Shown here piece after piece: positions 31,401-44,006 of a stretch of 64,000 bases of DNA. The notes under the pieces are model-generated. The model saw nothing but the letters and a program-made list of their open reading frames with translations. It was not told where the DNA came from and ran no database searches. The stretch comes from Gnetum montanum (Eukaryota > Streptophyta > Gnetopsida > Gnetales > Gnetaceae): positions 669,705-733,704 of the forward strand of contig MNCI01011336.1 of assembly GCA_015680685.1 (NCBI GenBank), read 5' to 3'. Position numbers and translations under genes: made by a program. How positions within the stretch are numbered: the first letter of the stretch is position 1; each line of letters starts with the position of its first letter.

Positions 31401-34400
31401 GAAAATGAAAATTTTAATATTTTTTTAAAAAAGTTTAAAAAGAAAAATATACAAATACTTTCCTATTTTCTTTAAGAAAGCCAAAATGACATTCATAGAG
31501 AATAATAACTTGAGGTTGAAAAATTGTGGTAATATATATTTAAAACTAGCTAATCTTACTAAAATTAAAACTACAACTTAAAACTCAATAAATATTAAAA
31601 ATAAATATGACAATTTTAAAAAACATAAAAAAAGATAGGTTTAACATGAAATTATATATATTAAGAAAAATGATTTATTATATTTTTTAAAAATATCCTC
31701 AAAAAACTTTATATCACAAAGTTAAAAATTCACTTATACATATAATAAATATTTTAATATCACACTCAGCACTAACAGTAAATTTATAAGAAAAATTAAA
31801 AAAAGAAAAAGGAAATAAAAATTTAAATTATATTAACATGAAAAATAAAAAATCAACTACCTTACCATGACCATAAACATTAATAATAAAATTAAAAGTA
31901 AAACTATATGTTAACTAAAAATAAGGAGAAATTAGATAAATTTGCATGTATGAATAATTTGATGTTATTTTTAAAAAACCAAACTAGCAATTTTATGTTC
32001 TTATTTTCAAAAACAAGTAATATGGTTTACTACCTGATAATAATAAATTTAATGTACAATGGAAAAACGAAAAGATAAAGGTAAAATATATTAATAAAAA
32101 TGAAGAGAGATTATATTTAAATAAAATAAATAAAAAGGAAGCATTTCATGACAACCGCCTTCAATGATAATAAATAAATAGTAAATTAGTTAAAGTCAAA
32201 AGCATAGGTGAAGCCACTTGAAAAGGTTTCATGTAGCAAGACCTTACGTCACTGGATGAGTAATGAGGTTCTATTCAATGAATTTTCAAAACTAGGTTAG
32301 CTATATATTTATAAGATATATCTATTATCATTTGGCCGAGAGAATCTTATATATTTTACAAATTAATAAAATCTCAAATTGATTCATTGAGAATTGATAT
32401 TCATATTGAAAACCAAAATCAAAATGACTCTAAGTTATTCAATAATAACTCTTGTGAAAAGTTCTATTAATTTGATTCATAGTGTTTTTTTTCATGACAT
32501 TTCCCATGGCATGGACATTTGTTTCCCATGGCATGGACATCGTGTTTTTTTCCATCGCATTTTTCTCCATCTTGGGATATTACTTACGTGGCTTAACATG
32601 GAGAGACAAAATACACTCCCCCTCTCCCCCATTGTGCTAGACATATTGGCCTCTCAGGCCAAAATAAATAGAATTTTTTTAAAAATTTAAATAAAAGGTT
32701 AAGTGTTTTGGTCGTGCATTAGCGGTGCAAGACCCTACTTTACGGGATGAGCAATGAGGTTCAATTTAATGAATTTTTAAAATAAATAGAATTTTAAAAA
32801 ATTAAAAGATATTTAATATCCAAATCAACATGATTTTTTTAAAAAGAAAAATAAAATGGGAATGTCCATCATGTAAACGTTTAGGGTTATCATTATAAGA
32901 AAAACATAATCTAATTTCAGAGTTTAGGGTTATCATTATAAGAAAAACATAATCTAATTTCAGAAGGTAGTGCATGAATGTTTGCTAAATATTTATACAT
33001 GGTCTCTCTCACCATACTGCTTATCAATTTCATGGTAAAGATTAGTTTGAGAATTATTATCACCAAAAATCTAGTTCTCATCATTAGAATCTTAGCAATT
33101 CCTTGCACAAGAAAATTTAATAAAGATAAATTTTAACGAAGATGTTAAATCTTGACCATCATTTTTAAAACTATCCTTAAAGGAACAATTACTAAAATGA
33201 TAGTATTTTATTATATAATCTATATTTATTGTAAGTAATAAATTTAACAAAGATGTTGAATCTTGTCTATCATTTTTTGGACTCTATTATAGAGATGATA
33301 ACATACAGTTATAGCTATGTATGTTTCATTCATGTAAGTAACAAATTAAAAAACAAATGTCAATCAACAATTAAAAAAACAAGAATAAGTTGTTTATAAA
33401 ATTGCATGTTCTGAATGATTAACCAATGTATTAATGGTAAACGTTATGTATTAGAAGGTTGAATTTAATGGATTAGCATTAAATATACTACCACGAATGT
33501 AGTGCATGGTTAAGACTACCAACCAAAATTGTTTTCAAGGTGTAGTGTATTTGAAAAAATAAAACTCAGGTTTCCTTACTATATTTTTAAAAACATTTGC
33601 ATGCCTAAATTAACAATACATTAACCCATCCTTGAAAAAGTAATCATTAATATATATTTTTAAAATTTAAAAGTAACAACAATTTTAAGATTACAAACCT
33701 AAAACAACATAAGAGTAAAAGAAATATAAAATAATATAATATTTTTAATAAAAATAATTTAATAGTTTTTTAAAGAAAATAAAACTTCTTAACAATCATA
33801 CGAAGGCATTGTTATCACATGTAACTTTGGAAAATGAAAAAAATATGAATGTAAGATATCAATAAAATTGAAATATTATCTTCTATGTAAATAAATAATA
33901 AAATAAAATAAAGTTCATGATAATAAATATTAATAGTAAATTTAAAGGTAAAACTAAACAATCATATCTAAAAATATCAAAGTAAAAAAAAATCAAATAT
34001 AAGATACACATGTTAATAAAATATTGTATTATTTAAAAAAACTAAAAAACATCTATACCCTAAATAACAATAGGCTTGTTTATTATTAAAGTTGAAAAAT
34101 ATAGCAAATATACTCTAACAAATAGCCTTTATTGTGACTAGACAACTAACAATAAGAATGAATTTAAAAGTACAACTAAATATTAATATATAAAAAAACT
34201 GTAAAGTGAGATAAAATCAAAATAAAATTACATGTATTAAAAAATTTATTTGATATTTTTTAAAAAATATAGAAATAACCTTCCTTGCTAACAACTTTAT
34301 AAAATTAACTGTAAATGAGATGTTATAGAAAAAATAAAAAACAAGTATAGTAATAATAAAGTTGGAATTTAAACTACACATTAACAAGAAATAGCTTAAA

Positions 34401-34608
34401 ACTAAGATAAAATAAGATTACTTGTATCATCAAAAATGATTTGATGTTTTTTTAGGAAATCAAAATAGCACTTTCTAGTAACTTTGTTGAATGTCTTTAC
34501 ATAGTAATTGTGAACTAACTTTGTTACTACTAAAAACACATCCTCATAATTCCCAAATATTTTTTGATACATGTAAAGCTTTAAACCAAATAGAAATAAT
34601 GGCTAAAA
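28500..34608. repeat. Very AT-rich, gene-free block with degenerate repeats
   Basis: There is no coding signal on either strand; frames are short and made of low-complexity A/T. Recognisable structure: 28.93-30.12 kb repeats (diverged) at 34.46-34.61 plus 37.65-38.80 kb. An ~85-base unit (ATTGGTTTCATCAATGCTTA...) occurs at 29391 and 29523. A GCAAGACC...GGATGAG.AATGAGGTTC motif occurs at 32238 and 32727. An exact 43-bp tandem pair lies at 32880-32963. CCCATGGCATGGACAT is repeated at about 32504 and 32526. A short (AT/AC)n run lies near 30500. Confidence 0.7.
32880..32963. repeat. Exact 43-bp tandem duplication
   Basis: TTTAGGGTTATCATTATAAG...TTTCAG is repeated at 32880 and 32923 without a mismatch over the ~41 bases compared, so the duplication is recent relative to its decayed surroundings. 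Confidence 0.9.
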
Positions 34609-34624
34609 TATAAATTCAACTATT
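34609..34624. other. Target-site duplication of LINE copy 1 (left)
   Basis: TATAAATTCAACTATT, repeated exactly at 37638-37653. A 16-base duplication fits target-primed insertion of a LINE. Confidence 0.93.
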
Positions 34625-37600
34625 TTTTTTTTGGAAAAAATCGAGCAAATTTATATTCCCAAAAAAAGAGCTATACATCTATACAGTGCGGCCAGGTCCG
34701 CTAGCCCCACACTGGCCAAGAACAAAACCCCAGAAATCCCCAAGGCCCTCCCCTGCCACGGGCATCCCTACAGCAGACGGCCGTCCCCACCCCAGTTGTT
34801 AATCAGAGCGCATTCCCTAACTGGGCTTCCCCTAGGAGTCTCCTACACCCCCCCCATCGGCTAACTTTCGGGGGGGTTGTGCCTAGACTGATGGTTCTCT
34901 TTGACTGTTTGCGGGCTAGGACCTGGCTGCCCCTGGTCGGTCATGAGGCAGCGTCGATTTTCCTTAATTATCTGGGCAATGCCCGTCATGTGGTCCTTGA
35001 TGACGCCTTCGATCCAAAGCAACGTTTGGATTGGCGACTGTGTAGGGGATGGCAGGTGCTGGTCCTCGGTGTTGCCTGTGGTACATTCTTTTATCGTTGG
35101 TGCCTCACCCTCCAGGGTCTGTCTCGGTCGGTCCCATTCTTGGATGGTGCCAGGGGGGATAATCACGGTGCTATTTCCGGCCGTAGTGACCCCTGCACTG
35201 CACCCGCACCTCTTCCTCTTGTGTTGCTACCTCAAATCTGAACAATTCGTTGGTTGCATTAGTAGGACTGGGGTACCGGCCAACCACAGGGCTCGTATCA
35301 CCCCCGAATGTCTGCTTGGATGTCGCTGCTGCAAAGACTCCTAGAGGAATAGCAGGAGGTTGATGGGAGTCCCATCGCACATGCATTGTAGGAACCTAAA
35401 GTGCACCCCGTTCAGTTTCTGGTGCGATCCTGAGTGTATGAGGCATCACTCTACCAACTGTACCATCATCCTCTAGTCAGGTGAGAGGGCCATCCCCTTG
35501 ATGTGTTCGCTAACCATCTTGGGGATGGGGCCCTGGAAAAAATCTGTAGCCGCCGTGTGCAAACCAACGATCGGGGGGATATGAACACCTCTGATGGGTG
35601 CTTCAATTACGGCAACAGCCGACTCAACTGTGATCAGAATCTGGCGCCCCTTGAAAATAGTAGCCTCTTTGCCCCAATTCGTGTAGAAGGATTGGGTGTC
35701 CATCTCTGGGTCAACCACCATTCTAGGCAAAATTTGTGTCCACCTCATGCGAGAGATCCAGTGCCAAAGATCCAATCGATGTTGGAGGGCTATAATAGAT
35801 GGCTCGTGGTGGATGTGCAGATGCATTGTTGTGGTAATTTCATGCCAGAGTTTTCAGAACCTGCCGGTCAACAAGGCCATAGGAGGGAGGGCCGACCCTT
35901 TGAAGACGTGATCGTTTATGGCCTGCCATAGGATCCATAGCATCGCTAGCATCGGTGAATTACCAGAGAACTCTGGAAAATGAAGGCCAACCCTTTGCCA
36001 TAATTGTATGGTCACGTGGCACTCATGCACGAAGTGCTATAGCATTTCCGTGTGTTGATTGCACAGTGGGAAATGGTTACTGATTGGCAGGCCACGTGTC
36101 TGCAAGATGGCCCGAATGGGGAAAGCATGGTGGAGAATCAACCACCCAAATGTTTTAATTTTTTCCAGTAGAATGCCCTTCCATAGTCGCATCCACCATG
36201 GATTGGTCATGAATTGTCTCTGGAGGAGTTGTTGGGGGTGCAACATGATCTCATTTTCATGGTCCAGCAACCTTACGTGTGCACATAGCTGCTGCCACAC
36301 TTGAGAGTCAGAGTCCAGGGGCTATATTTCTACTGCAGGATTTGCGCCCATAAGGAGGGGTCATCATTCATTGTTGAAAGTCACCGAATAAGTCTTTGTC
36401 TTCCTAAGGCTACTTCAACCATGAAAGGAAGTTTTCCCACCCCCTCCCCCGCAGAGCAAGGACGCCCGGTCTTCTCCCATGTCACTAGGTGCATCTTTTT
36501 CCCTCCCTTGCCTCCTGACCACACGAAGTCTAGGATAATCATATCAATTTTTTTGGTGACTATGGAGGGCGGGGAGGCCATCGAGGCAGCAAACCTTGCC
36601 ATGGCCCCCAACATGGTAGACGCCAATACAATTTTCCCTTTGCGGGACAGGAAGCTATTATTCCAATGTGTCGTGCGTTTCTAGATTTTCATAATGAGAG
36701 CCTGCTAGGTTTGCAGTTTGTGCTAGTTGTGGGTGGGGATGCCCAGGTATTTGTCTTCTGCCTCCTCAGGTAGGATCCCCAGGATCTGAATGAACTTTTT
36801 TTGTACTGAAGGATGGGTGTATGTGAAATATAACGTGGATTTCCCTAGGTTGGGTGCCAGTCCCACTTCACGTTGCATTCTATTCAACACCCTCATTAAC
36901 GCCCTGGCCTACGGCACGGTGGCCCTGGTGAAGATCATGGTGTCATCCACGTAATGGGTGGTTAGACATGGGATGCCATGCATGTTCAGCCCCTGGAACC
37001 CTTCCTCAGCATAGTACATTTGTAGGAGGTCCATCACCATCAGAAAAAGGAGCGACGAGAGAGGATCGCCTTGTCAGAGCCCATGTTTGGTCCCGTGAAA
37101 GCCCCACAGGTGACCATCTATATCCAGCGAGTACCACCCTCCCTATTGAATCTACAGGCATAGCTCCACAAAAGCCTTGTCGAAGCCTTTCGCTTGCAGG
37201 ACCGTCCTCAAGGCGGCCCAGCTCATGGAATCGTAGGCCTTGGTTATGTCAAGTTTGATGTAGAGGCCCGGTAATTTAGTGGCCCGAAGGGAGTGCTGAA
37301 TTTCCTGCAGTAGCAGTACTTGGTCTTGAAGATGATGGCCCTTCATAAAAGTAGCCTGATTTTTCCCCATGAGTCATGCCATGAGGGGCTGTAGCCTAGC
37401 AACCAGCATGTGAGAAAATAAACGTAGAAGCGAGTTGCAGACTCTGATGGGACAGAAATGTCCTGGGGATGTGGGACTCTCCGTCTTTGGCAGCAGGACC
37501 ACGCTAGAGCAGTTGATTTCTTTGCGAACCTATCACCATGTCAGCATGGAATTAAAAGTGTCTAGCAGGTTTGTCCCCAGCACGTCCTCGAATTCACGAA

Positions 37601-37637
37601 AGAATTCGATGGGCCACCCATCTGGTCCCCAAGGCCT
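34625..37637 (-). mobile_element. LINE copy 1, 5'-truncated (3.0 kb, minus strand)
   Basis: A GC-rich insert in AT-rich DNA, bounded by the 16-bp duplication. On the minus strand it starts inside ORF2 RT and reads RT motifs GKNQATFMKGHHLQDQVLLL and LYIKLDITKAYDSMSW, then H-Y-V-D-D-T-M-I-F (near 36940, catalytic YVDD intact). The zf-RVT region (KTFGWLILHHAFPIRAILQT...) and the unrecognised C-terminal region follow. The 3' end has a C8/G7 hairpin (34848-34876) and a ~10-base A tail at 34623-34632. It has several stops and frame breaks. Truncation at the 5' end is normal for LINE insertion. Confidence 0.92.
34848..34876 (-). other. C-run/G-run hairpin in LINE copy 1 3' region
   Basis: Eight C (34848-34855), a 14-base spacer and seven G (34870-34876). 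The same element occurs at 49560-49599 in copy 2 (7 C, 22 or more G) and at 51014-51043 in copy 3 (5 C, 14 G). The spacer AAAAGTTAGTC or AAAGTTAGCC is conserved. Confidence 0.8.
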
Positions 37638-37653
37638 TATAAATTCAACTATT
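37638..37653. other. Target-site duplication of LINE copy 1 (right)
   Basis: Exact copy of 34609-34624. Confidence 0.93.
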
Positions 37654-40600
37654 CTACTTTAACTTCCTCACTTGATTTACTTCAACAATACTCCATTGTT
37701 TTTCAAAATCATTAAAAGATACATTGAAAAGACATCATTCTTATAAATGTATATGCCTAGATATCTTATAATAGCAAAAGATTAAAACATAATTGATATC
37801 CTTCAAAAATTAGTATCTAGAATATTTATAATGCCAATAATGCCTTGAGATACCATGATAGAATGGGAAATTCATTAAATACAATTTTGTTTACAAATAA
37901 TTTAAGTGATGGCATTAAATCTCTGTGATGCCATTTAATACAATTTTATTTATAAATAATTTAAGTCATGGAATTAAATCTTTGCAATGTCATTTAGCAT
38001 AAATAAATTCACAATTATTGGGTAACAATGTTGCTAAATCAACTTTGTTGTCTAATTAGATTTCATTCTTGCAAGAAGGGGATGCATGAATGATTCTTGA
38101 GCTAATCAAAATGGTAGGTCATTATACAAATATTTTACTTTTACAACTTAAATCCCTACATAATGCACATTGACAAAATTGATGTGTAAAACTATTTTAC
38201 CTACTTTTTAAGTCATGAAATGAGTTTAAATTTTAATACAAAATGTATCTTAGCTATTTAGGTATGGTTTGAAACTTTATATGTATGTAAAGATTTGATG
38301 ATTTTGCAGTTAAAATAATGTTTATTCACTTATATGGTTATAAAATCATAGTTTGCTATTAGTTTTGGTATCTTGTCTTTAAATGGAATCTAAATTATTG
38401 GGTTAATAAACTCCAAAACTAACCAAAATAGAACTGTAACTTATTTTAAAAAGAACAAATAAACTTGAATTCAAGGGCATATTTTTATTTTCAATCTATC
38501 AATGAAGTTTTTATAGAAGCATAAGATTTAGCCCTTCTAATTGTTTTAAATCTCATCCCATCCACTAACATATGATGGTTTACAAATATATATTTTTAGG
38601 ATTTACTATGACACCTTCAACACAATGGTGGACCCAAGAAAAGAAAGCTCAATTTTTTCCAGAATAAAGATAATTTATATAAGTGAACAAGATAAAGGTC
38701 ATGGACTAAATAACCTATCTTACTAATTAGAGTATACCTTTCTAAGATCACAATTTTCCATGCCAACATTTTAATTTTTTATTAGCTTTATTGACCATCT
38801 TCATCTATAGATCTTTCTCTTAGTTTTAGTATGCACTTTGGAAACTCACACTTCATTCACTTTAATTGTCCAAGATGTGGATTTCAAAATGGACAAAGAA
38901 GTGAGTTCAATAAGCCCAAATTCAAAGTGATAGTAGTTCATATTTGCATATGGAAATACAACAAAAACAAGTGAAAGCATGAAGACAAAGTTCAAATGTC
39001 AAGAAAAGACAAAGATCAAGTTAAGCCAAATTAGATCTTTTGTAATACGGGTACTAAAGTCATGTAAAGTTTATGTGAAATTTTTTTGCTACAAGATAGG
39101 AATTTTCATGATTTTTTACTTTAGAAAAAGATTGATGGATAAATATAATTAGATAAAGATCCCAATTTCTCATGTATCTTGATTTTCCATAAAAGAGGTT
39201 TTCTCCATCATATTCTATTATAGCCTGGTCATTTAGCAATAAATATGAGGATAAAATATCATTGTATTAATTCTAAAATAATATGAAATATTGAGTTATG
39301 AATTCCTTTCAATTTATTCCATATTCCATTTTGACATTCCAACATTTCTCTATTAGAATCAATTTTTAGATTTTAAGATCTCTCTAATTCACTTTTTATC
39401 ATTATTTTAGCAAGTCAATTATCAAATGAAAACTATGACATTATATTCAAAAGAGATTTTGGCATTATTTGTAATAAAAACAAGATAAGAGGAAAATTTG
39501 AAAAACTTGGCAATTACATTTATTATTTCAAATTAGTTCCAAAATAAAAAATGATCATAAAAAATAATAATGCTTAAGAACAATATTGAAGAAATGGAAA
39601 GAATATTGAGAAAATAGAAGATTTAGAATTATGCTTACAAAACTTATTCAAGGAAGAAAGTTGCCAACATCAAAAAATCAAAAACTAAGAAATATGAAGA
39701 AAGAAAAATGACCATACATCAAATTTCACACAAGCTACTACTGTTATATAAAATTAGAAATTGAAAAGAAGAAGAAGAAGGAAATCAACTAAACTACAAA
39801 TACAAAAGTGCCTACCACTATTCCACCAAAGCAATCAAAGGAAAAAGAAGATGATACAAAGAAAGTCATAACTACTAAAATACAAAATTAACAAAGAGAA
39901 GTTGAACCAAGAAATTCATAATCAAGAGCATTGAATAAGTTTTCAAAGCTATAAAAGATTAGCTAAACTCAAGAACAAGCTAAAAAAACTCCAAAATGTA
40001 CCCTAGATGATGAATAGTTACTTCTAGTATGTACTTTGGGAACTCATACTCCATTCACTCTACTTGCTCAAGACATGAATTTCAAGATGGACAAAGAAGT
40101 AAATTAAAAAAAAAAAGTGAAATTTAAAATGATAGAAGGTCATATTTACATATAGAAATATAGCAAAAATAAATACAAGCATGAAGTCAAAGTTAAAACT
40201 TCAAGAAAATTCAAATATCAAGTGAAGCCAAATTAGCTCTTTTATAAAATGAGGAGCAAAGTCATGTAAAGTATATTTGGAATTTTTTTCCACAAAAGAC
40301 AAAGGAATTTTTATTATTTTTTATAAGGGGGAAATATAATTAGAAAATAGCCCTAATCGCTCATGTCTCTTGATTTTCCAACCTAATTCACCATAAAATA
40401 GGTTTGTCCCATCATAATCTATTATGGTCCAATCATTTGGCTATAAATACAAGGGCAAAGTATCATTGAATTAATGTTGAAGTAATAAATAAAAATGAGT
40501 TACAAATTTCTCTTAATTTATTCACATTCCATATTTTACATTCCATTACATTCCCACATTCAACATATCTCCATTAAAATCAAATTTCAAAGCTCAACAT

Positions 40601-42300
40601 CTCTCTAATCCTTGTTTGTATCATCCAACATTCAACAACAATTTCTAAAGCTTCATTAATAATTTTTAGATCCATACATTCTTAGTTTGTCATCTCCAAC
40701 AAAAGTTTCACATCAATCTCATTACAAATCTAGTTAAATAGAAAATTTGGAAATCCAAAAGACAACAAAGAGGGATTCATTAATTTCCCCATGAAATCGA
40801 ACTCATCTAAACCAATTCAACACTTCAAATTGTTCAAAAATCTGAGGTGACTCCAACAAAACAAATTTCATTCAATTTTGACATTCAAATCTTAAGTTAT
40901 CTTAGTTTTTCAATTTGACCATGATACATGATCAAGTCATGGTATTCCAAGTTTCATAGACCATAAGCTCACCAAGACTTGTAGTATTCTAATTTCCAAT
41001 TTTTCACATACCACAATGGTTCATGTGTGGTATCATACCATGACATCACCACAACTCATTGCCAACTCATGATGCAATTATGTTCTACCATGATGACTCA
41101 TGAAATACTCTTGATTGGCCATCATAACTTGTGATTCTTTATAATTCAAATTTCTAACTATTGATCATCACCATGACTTGCGAAGCCCTTGTGATCCACT
41201 CGTGGAATTCTTAATTTTTACTATTCATTATTTTTTATTAAAACATGACTCATGGTCAACTCGTGCTTCTTCACCATGACTCATGGTAAACTCATGGTCA
41301 TGAACCAGAACTCATGTTGTAATATCACAACTCATTGTATTTTTAAATTTCTCAAATTTCATCATATTTTTGTGGAATTTCACAATTTCAATGGTCCACC
41401 TACCCAAAATTCCATTACTTTTTGCATTTTCTATGAAGAGAGAAAAAACTTGATATTTTGTTGGTAGAGTAGCATGATTACATCTCAAAAAGCTAAAAAA
41501 ACATCAAAGTTTGAAAACAAATTAAGGATGGCTAATGCATCTTGAAAAATAATTACTAGTATAAATGGAGCTAGAACTTACAATATAACTAAAATTAAAA
41601 CTACAAGTTAATAGATTAAAAACATAAGTATAAAAATAAAATTATATATATTAATAATAATTATTTGACTTTTATTGGAAGAAGAAAAAACTCAATAATA
41701 GAAATTTTGTATATTAAAAATATTTAAAAATTCCACTAATATTTTTTTTTACAAAATTACTAGTGTGTTACAATTGGTAACATTAATAATAAATCTAAAA
41801 GTAAAAATTTAAATTGATGTATTTTAGAAATAATAGAAATGTATGATATATTAATGAAAATGAAAGAATATGTTTTATGTGATGAAAAAAAGATATAAAA
41901 TAGGATATAATAAAAAATATTAATAATACTTGCCTAAACAGTTTGTACAGTGGATTCCTAACTATATAGGTGGTGGCGTCAGCACTAAAATTATTGCATG
42001 ATGTAATATTTAATTTTTAAGAAAGTATGATATTTTTAAAGGGGTTGAAATTTGTGAAGAACAAGACTCAAAAATTTTAATTTGCTAGGTTTTAGTAGAA
42101 TAAAGATAGTATGTGTTAGATCTTATAAAAGGTAGTAAGTGTTAGATCTCATAATGAGGGCTTTGTAACATAATTAAGGTGAAAAAGATTGATGAGTATA
42201 AACAATATATTTGATGAAAGATTATTCAAAAAATGCTTTATATTCCTTGCTTTTTGTTACTTCCACCTAAGAGTTGCAACATATTAGGTAAAACTAAGTT
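37654..42300. repeat. AT-rich, gene-free block with ~560-bp direct repeats
   Basis: No gene is seen. 37.65-38.80 kb is the second copy of the 28.93-30.12 kb repeat. A different pair, about 38830-39390 and 40026-40600, shares the series AGTATG.ACTTTGG.AACTCA, GGACAAAGAAGT, AAAGTCATGTAAAGT, TCTTGATTTTCC and a TATA-like CTATAAATA (second copy). It could be a pair of decayed LTRs around ~640 bases, but I see no primer site. 40900-41345 is dense in CATGA/TCATG words. Confidence 0.6.
40910..41345. repeat. Cluster of CATGACTCATG-type words
   Basis: ATGACTCAT occurs exactly near 41094, 41245 and 41276, and many partial forms (CATGGTCATG, AACTCATG, CCATGAC) lie between. The stretch is an irregular short-word repeat rather than a clean tandem array. 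ATGACTCAT is also the GCN4-type bZIP site, but nothing here shows that it is used. Confidence 0.5.
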
Positions 42301-43957
42301 GATAAAAAGATACTCTTTTCAATATTTAGGACTAGATAGTGTAGAACTTAAATTAAATGGTAAAGTTTATATATGTAGTGACTTTAATGCAAGTTGATTC
42401 TAAGAAGATTGAAATTTTAGAGTGGTGGACTAATCAAGGATGGTTAGATATGCAAGATTATGATACACTTAGAATTGGATGGAAAAGAAAATTAGATAAT
42501 GTTTAAATAAATCAAATAGCAAAGAACATGGGAACAAGGCATTGATCTTATCATGTTAAATAGAATTCAAAAATTTCTATCTAGCTCAAGATTTACTTTT
42601 GAAAAAGAAGATATTCAAGTATTAATTTACTACTAACCACCCCTAAAAATGTACTATGAATCATTAACTTTTAGGTTGGTGGTAAATTAATAGAATGTTC
42701 TAACCATTTTATATAGGTTTCTATTATAGGAATGCATTCTAACTATAAGTAATGCTAGAGATAAGATGTATTACAACTAGAAATACAAAATCTTTTTAGT
42801 AAGAGGTACAAAATTTATTGAAAACAAAAAAAATCTAAAGATAGATTAAAAGTATATTACTAGAGATTGTAAAAAAAAAAAAAAATTTACTATGTAACAA
42901 TAATTTATGGGTAAGAAAAAGTGATTTGATAAAGAATATCTTTGAGCAACATTAGCCCTCAAATATTCTTGTAATAAGAAATCTATGAATAAGAACTACA
43001 TGAAATTGCTTCAAGAGAAAAAAGAAAAATTTCTAAAAGAATACCAAAACAATATCATGCAAATGATAAAGTAAGATGCATGAAATTTTTAGAAATTTTT
43101 TAGAAATAAAATTTCTCTAAGTAATGATATTCCATTTACATCGATAAAAAATTCTATAAAAATATGTTTCACCATGAAAAAAAATACCACAACAAGCTAT
43201 ATAATTCTAAATATGTTACAAGTTATATATGATGAAGTAGTAGAGAGAATTTAGAAATTAGCTTCTAGAAACGTTGTAGATACAATATGTTGAATTCTTA
43301 AAATGTGGTGGAAAGCTAGATTATGAGAATATAAAAAGAGAGAGGAGAAAGTTGAAAAAGTTTATAACCAATTTTTATTATTAAAAGTTTGATCACTTAT
43401 GATATGGTATGACCTTGGAATTTATAGGAAAAGATTTGGATCATATGAAATAATGAAATTTCATTCCCTAATGACAAAATTGAATAAATTATTAAAAAAG
43501 AGATGAATTGGAACTGAATTTAAATACATCTACCTATCAATTCATAAAATAAAAAATTATTAAAAAATAAAATTTATCTTCTTCCTCTCATAGCTTTTAT
43601 TCCTTAGTTAATATTGATTGCATTAGATACTAATGTTAATAGAATCTATTTCTTCAACATTTAGTTTCTATAGACACTTTTTTTTTGTTGAAATCAATAT
43701 TCTTAATTGAAAAAAGGAATTGGTATTACAAATAGGTAGAAATAATTATACTCAACCAATTATATATTATAATGTTTCTAATTCTTACAAATTTTGTCAT
43801 TGTGAAGGACACTTGTTTAATGCTTGTCCTTTTCTACTCATGAAAAAATATGATAAGGAAAAGAAAAAATGGATAGAATTTGAAGATAGAAAAAACAATT
43901 TGAAGTTGAAGATATAAAAAATAAAATTAATGTTAATGATAAGAATGATCCAATTGT
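42301..43957 (+). pseudogene. Decayed coding-like region ending in a zinc-knuckle-like motif
   Basis: Plus-strand frames are broken but contain protein-like pieces: LEWWTNQGWLDMQDYDTLRI near 42415, REEKVEKVYNQFLLLKV near 43340, and an open 65 codons at 43720-43917. The last has YYNVSNSYKFCHCEGHLFNA, then CPFLLMKKYDKEKKKW. C-x-E-G-H-x4-C resembles a CCHC knuckle of a retroelement gag or ORF1 with one Cys lost. AT content is far higher than in the adjacent LINE, which is inserted right after it. Family unknown. Confidence 0.35.
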
Positions 43958-43974
43958 AATAAAGAAACCAAATA
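43958..43974. other. Target-site duplication of LINE copy 2 (left)
   Basis: AATAAAGAAACCAAATA; the right copy at 49914-49930 differs at one base (G for A). Confidence 0.9.
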
Positions 43975-44006
43975 GAGGCGCGGAGGATCAAGGAAAAACG
44001 AGAGCC

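Noticed and set aside
29800-34600. Organelle DNA insert, suggested by very high AT
   Set aside because: No chloroplast or mitochondrial gene, tRNA or rRNA could be recognised.
35503-35931. Plus-strand open frames of 120-147 codons in LINE copy 1
   Set aside because: Antisense to the LINE ORF2 remnant; the minus-strand reading matches copies 2 and 3.
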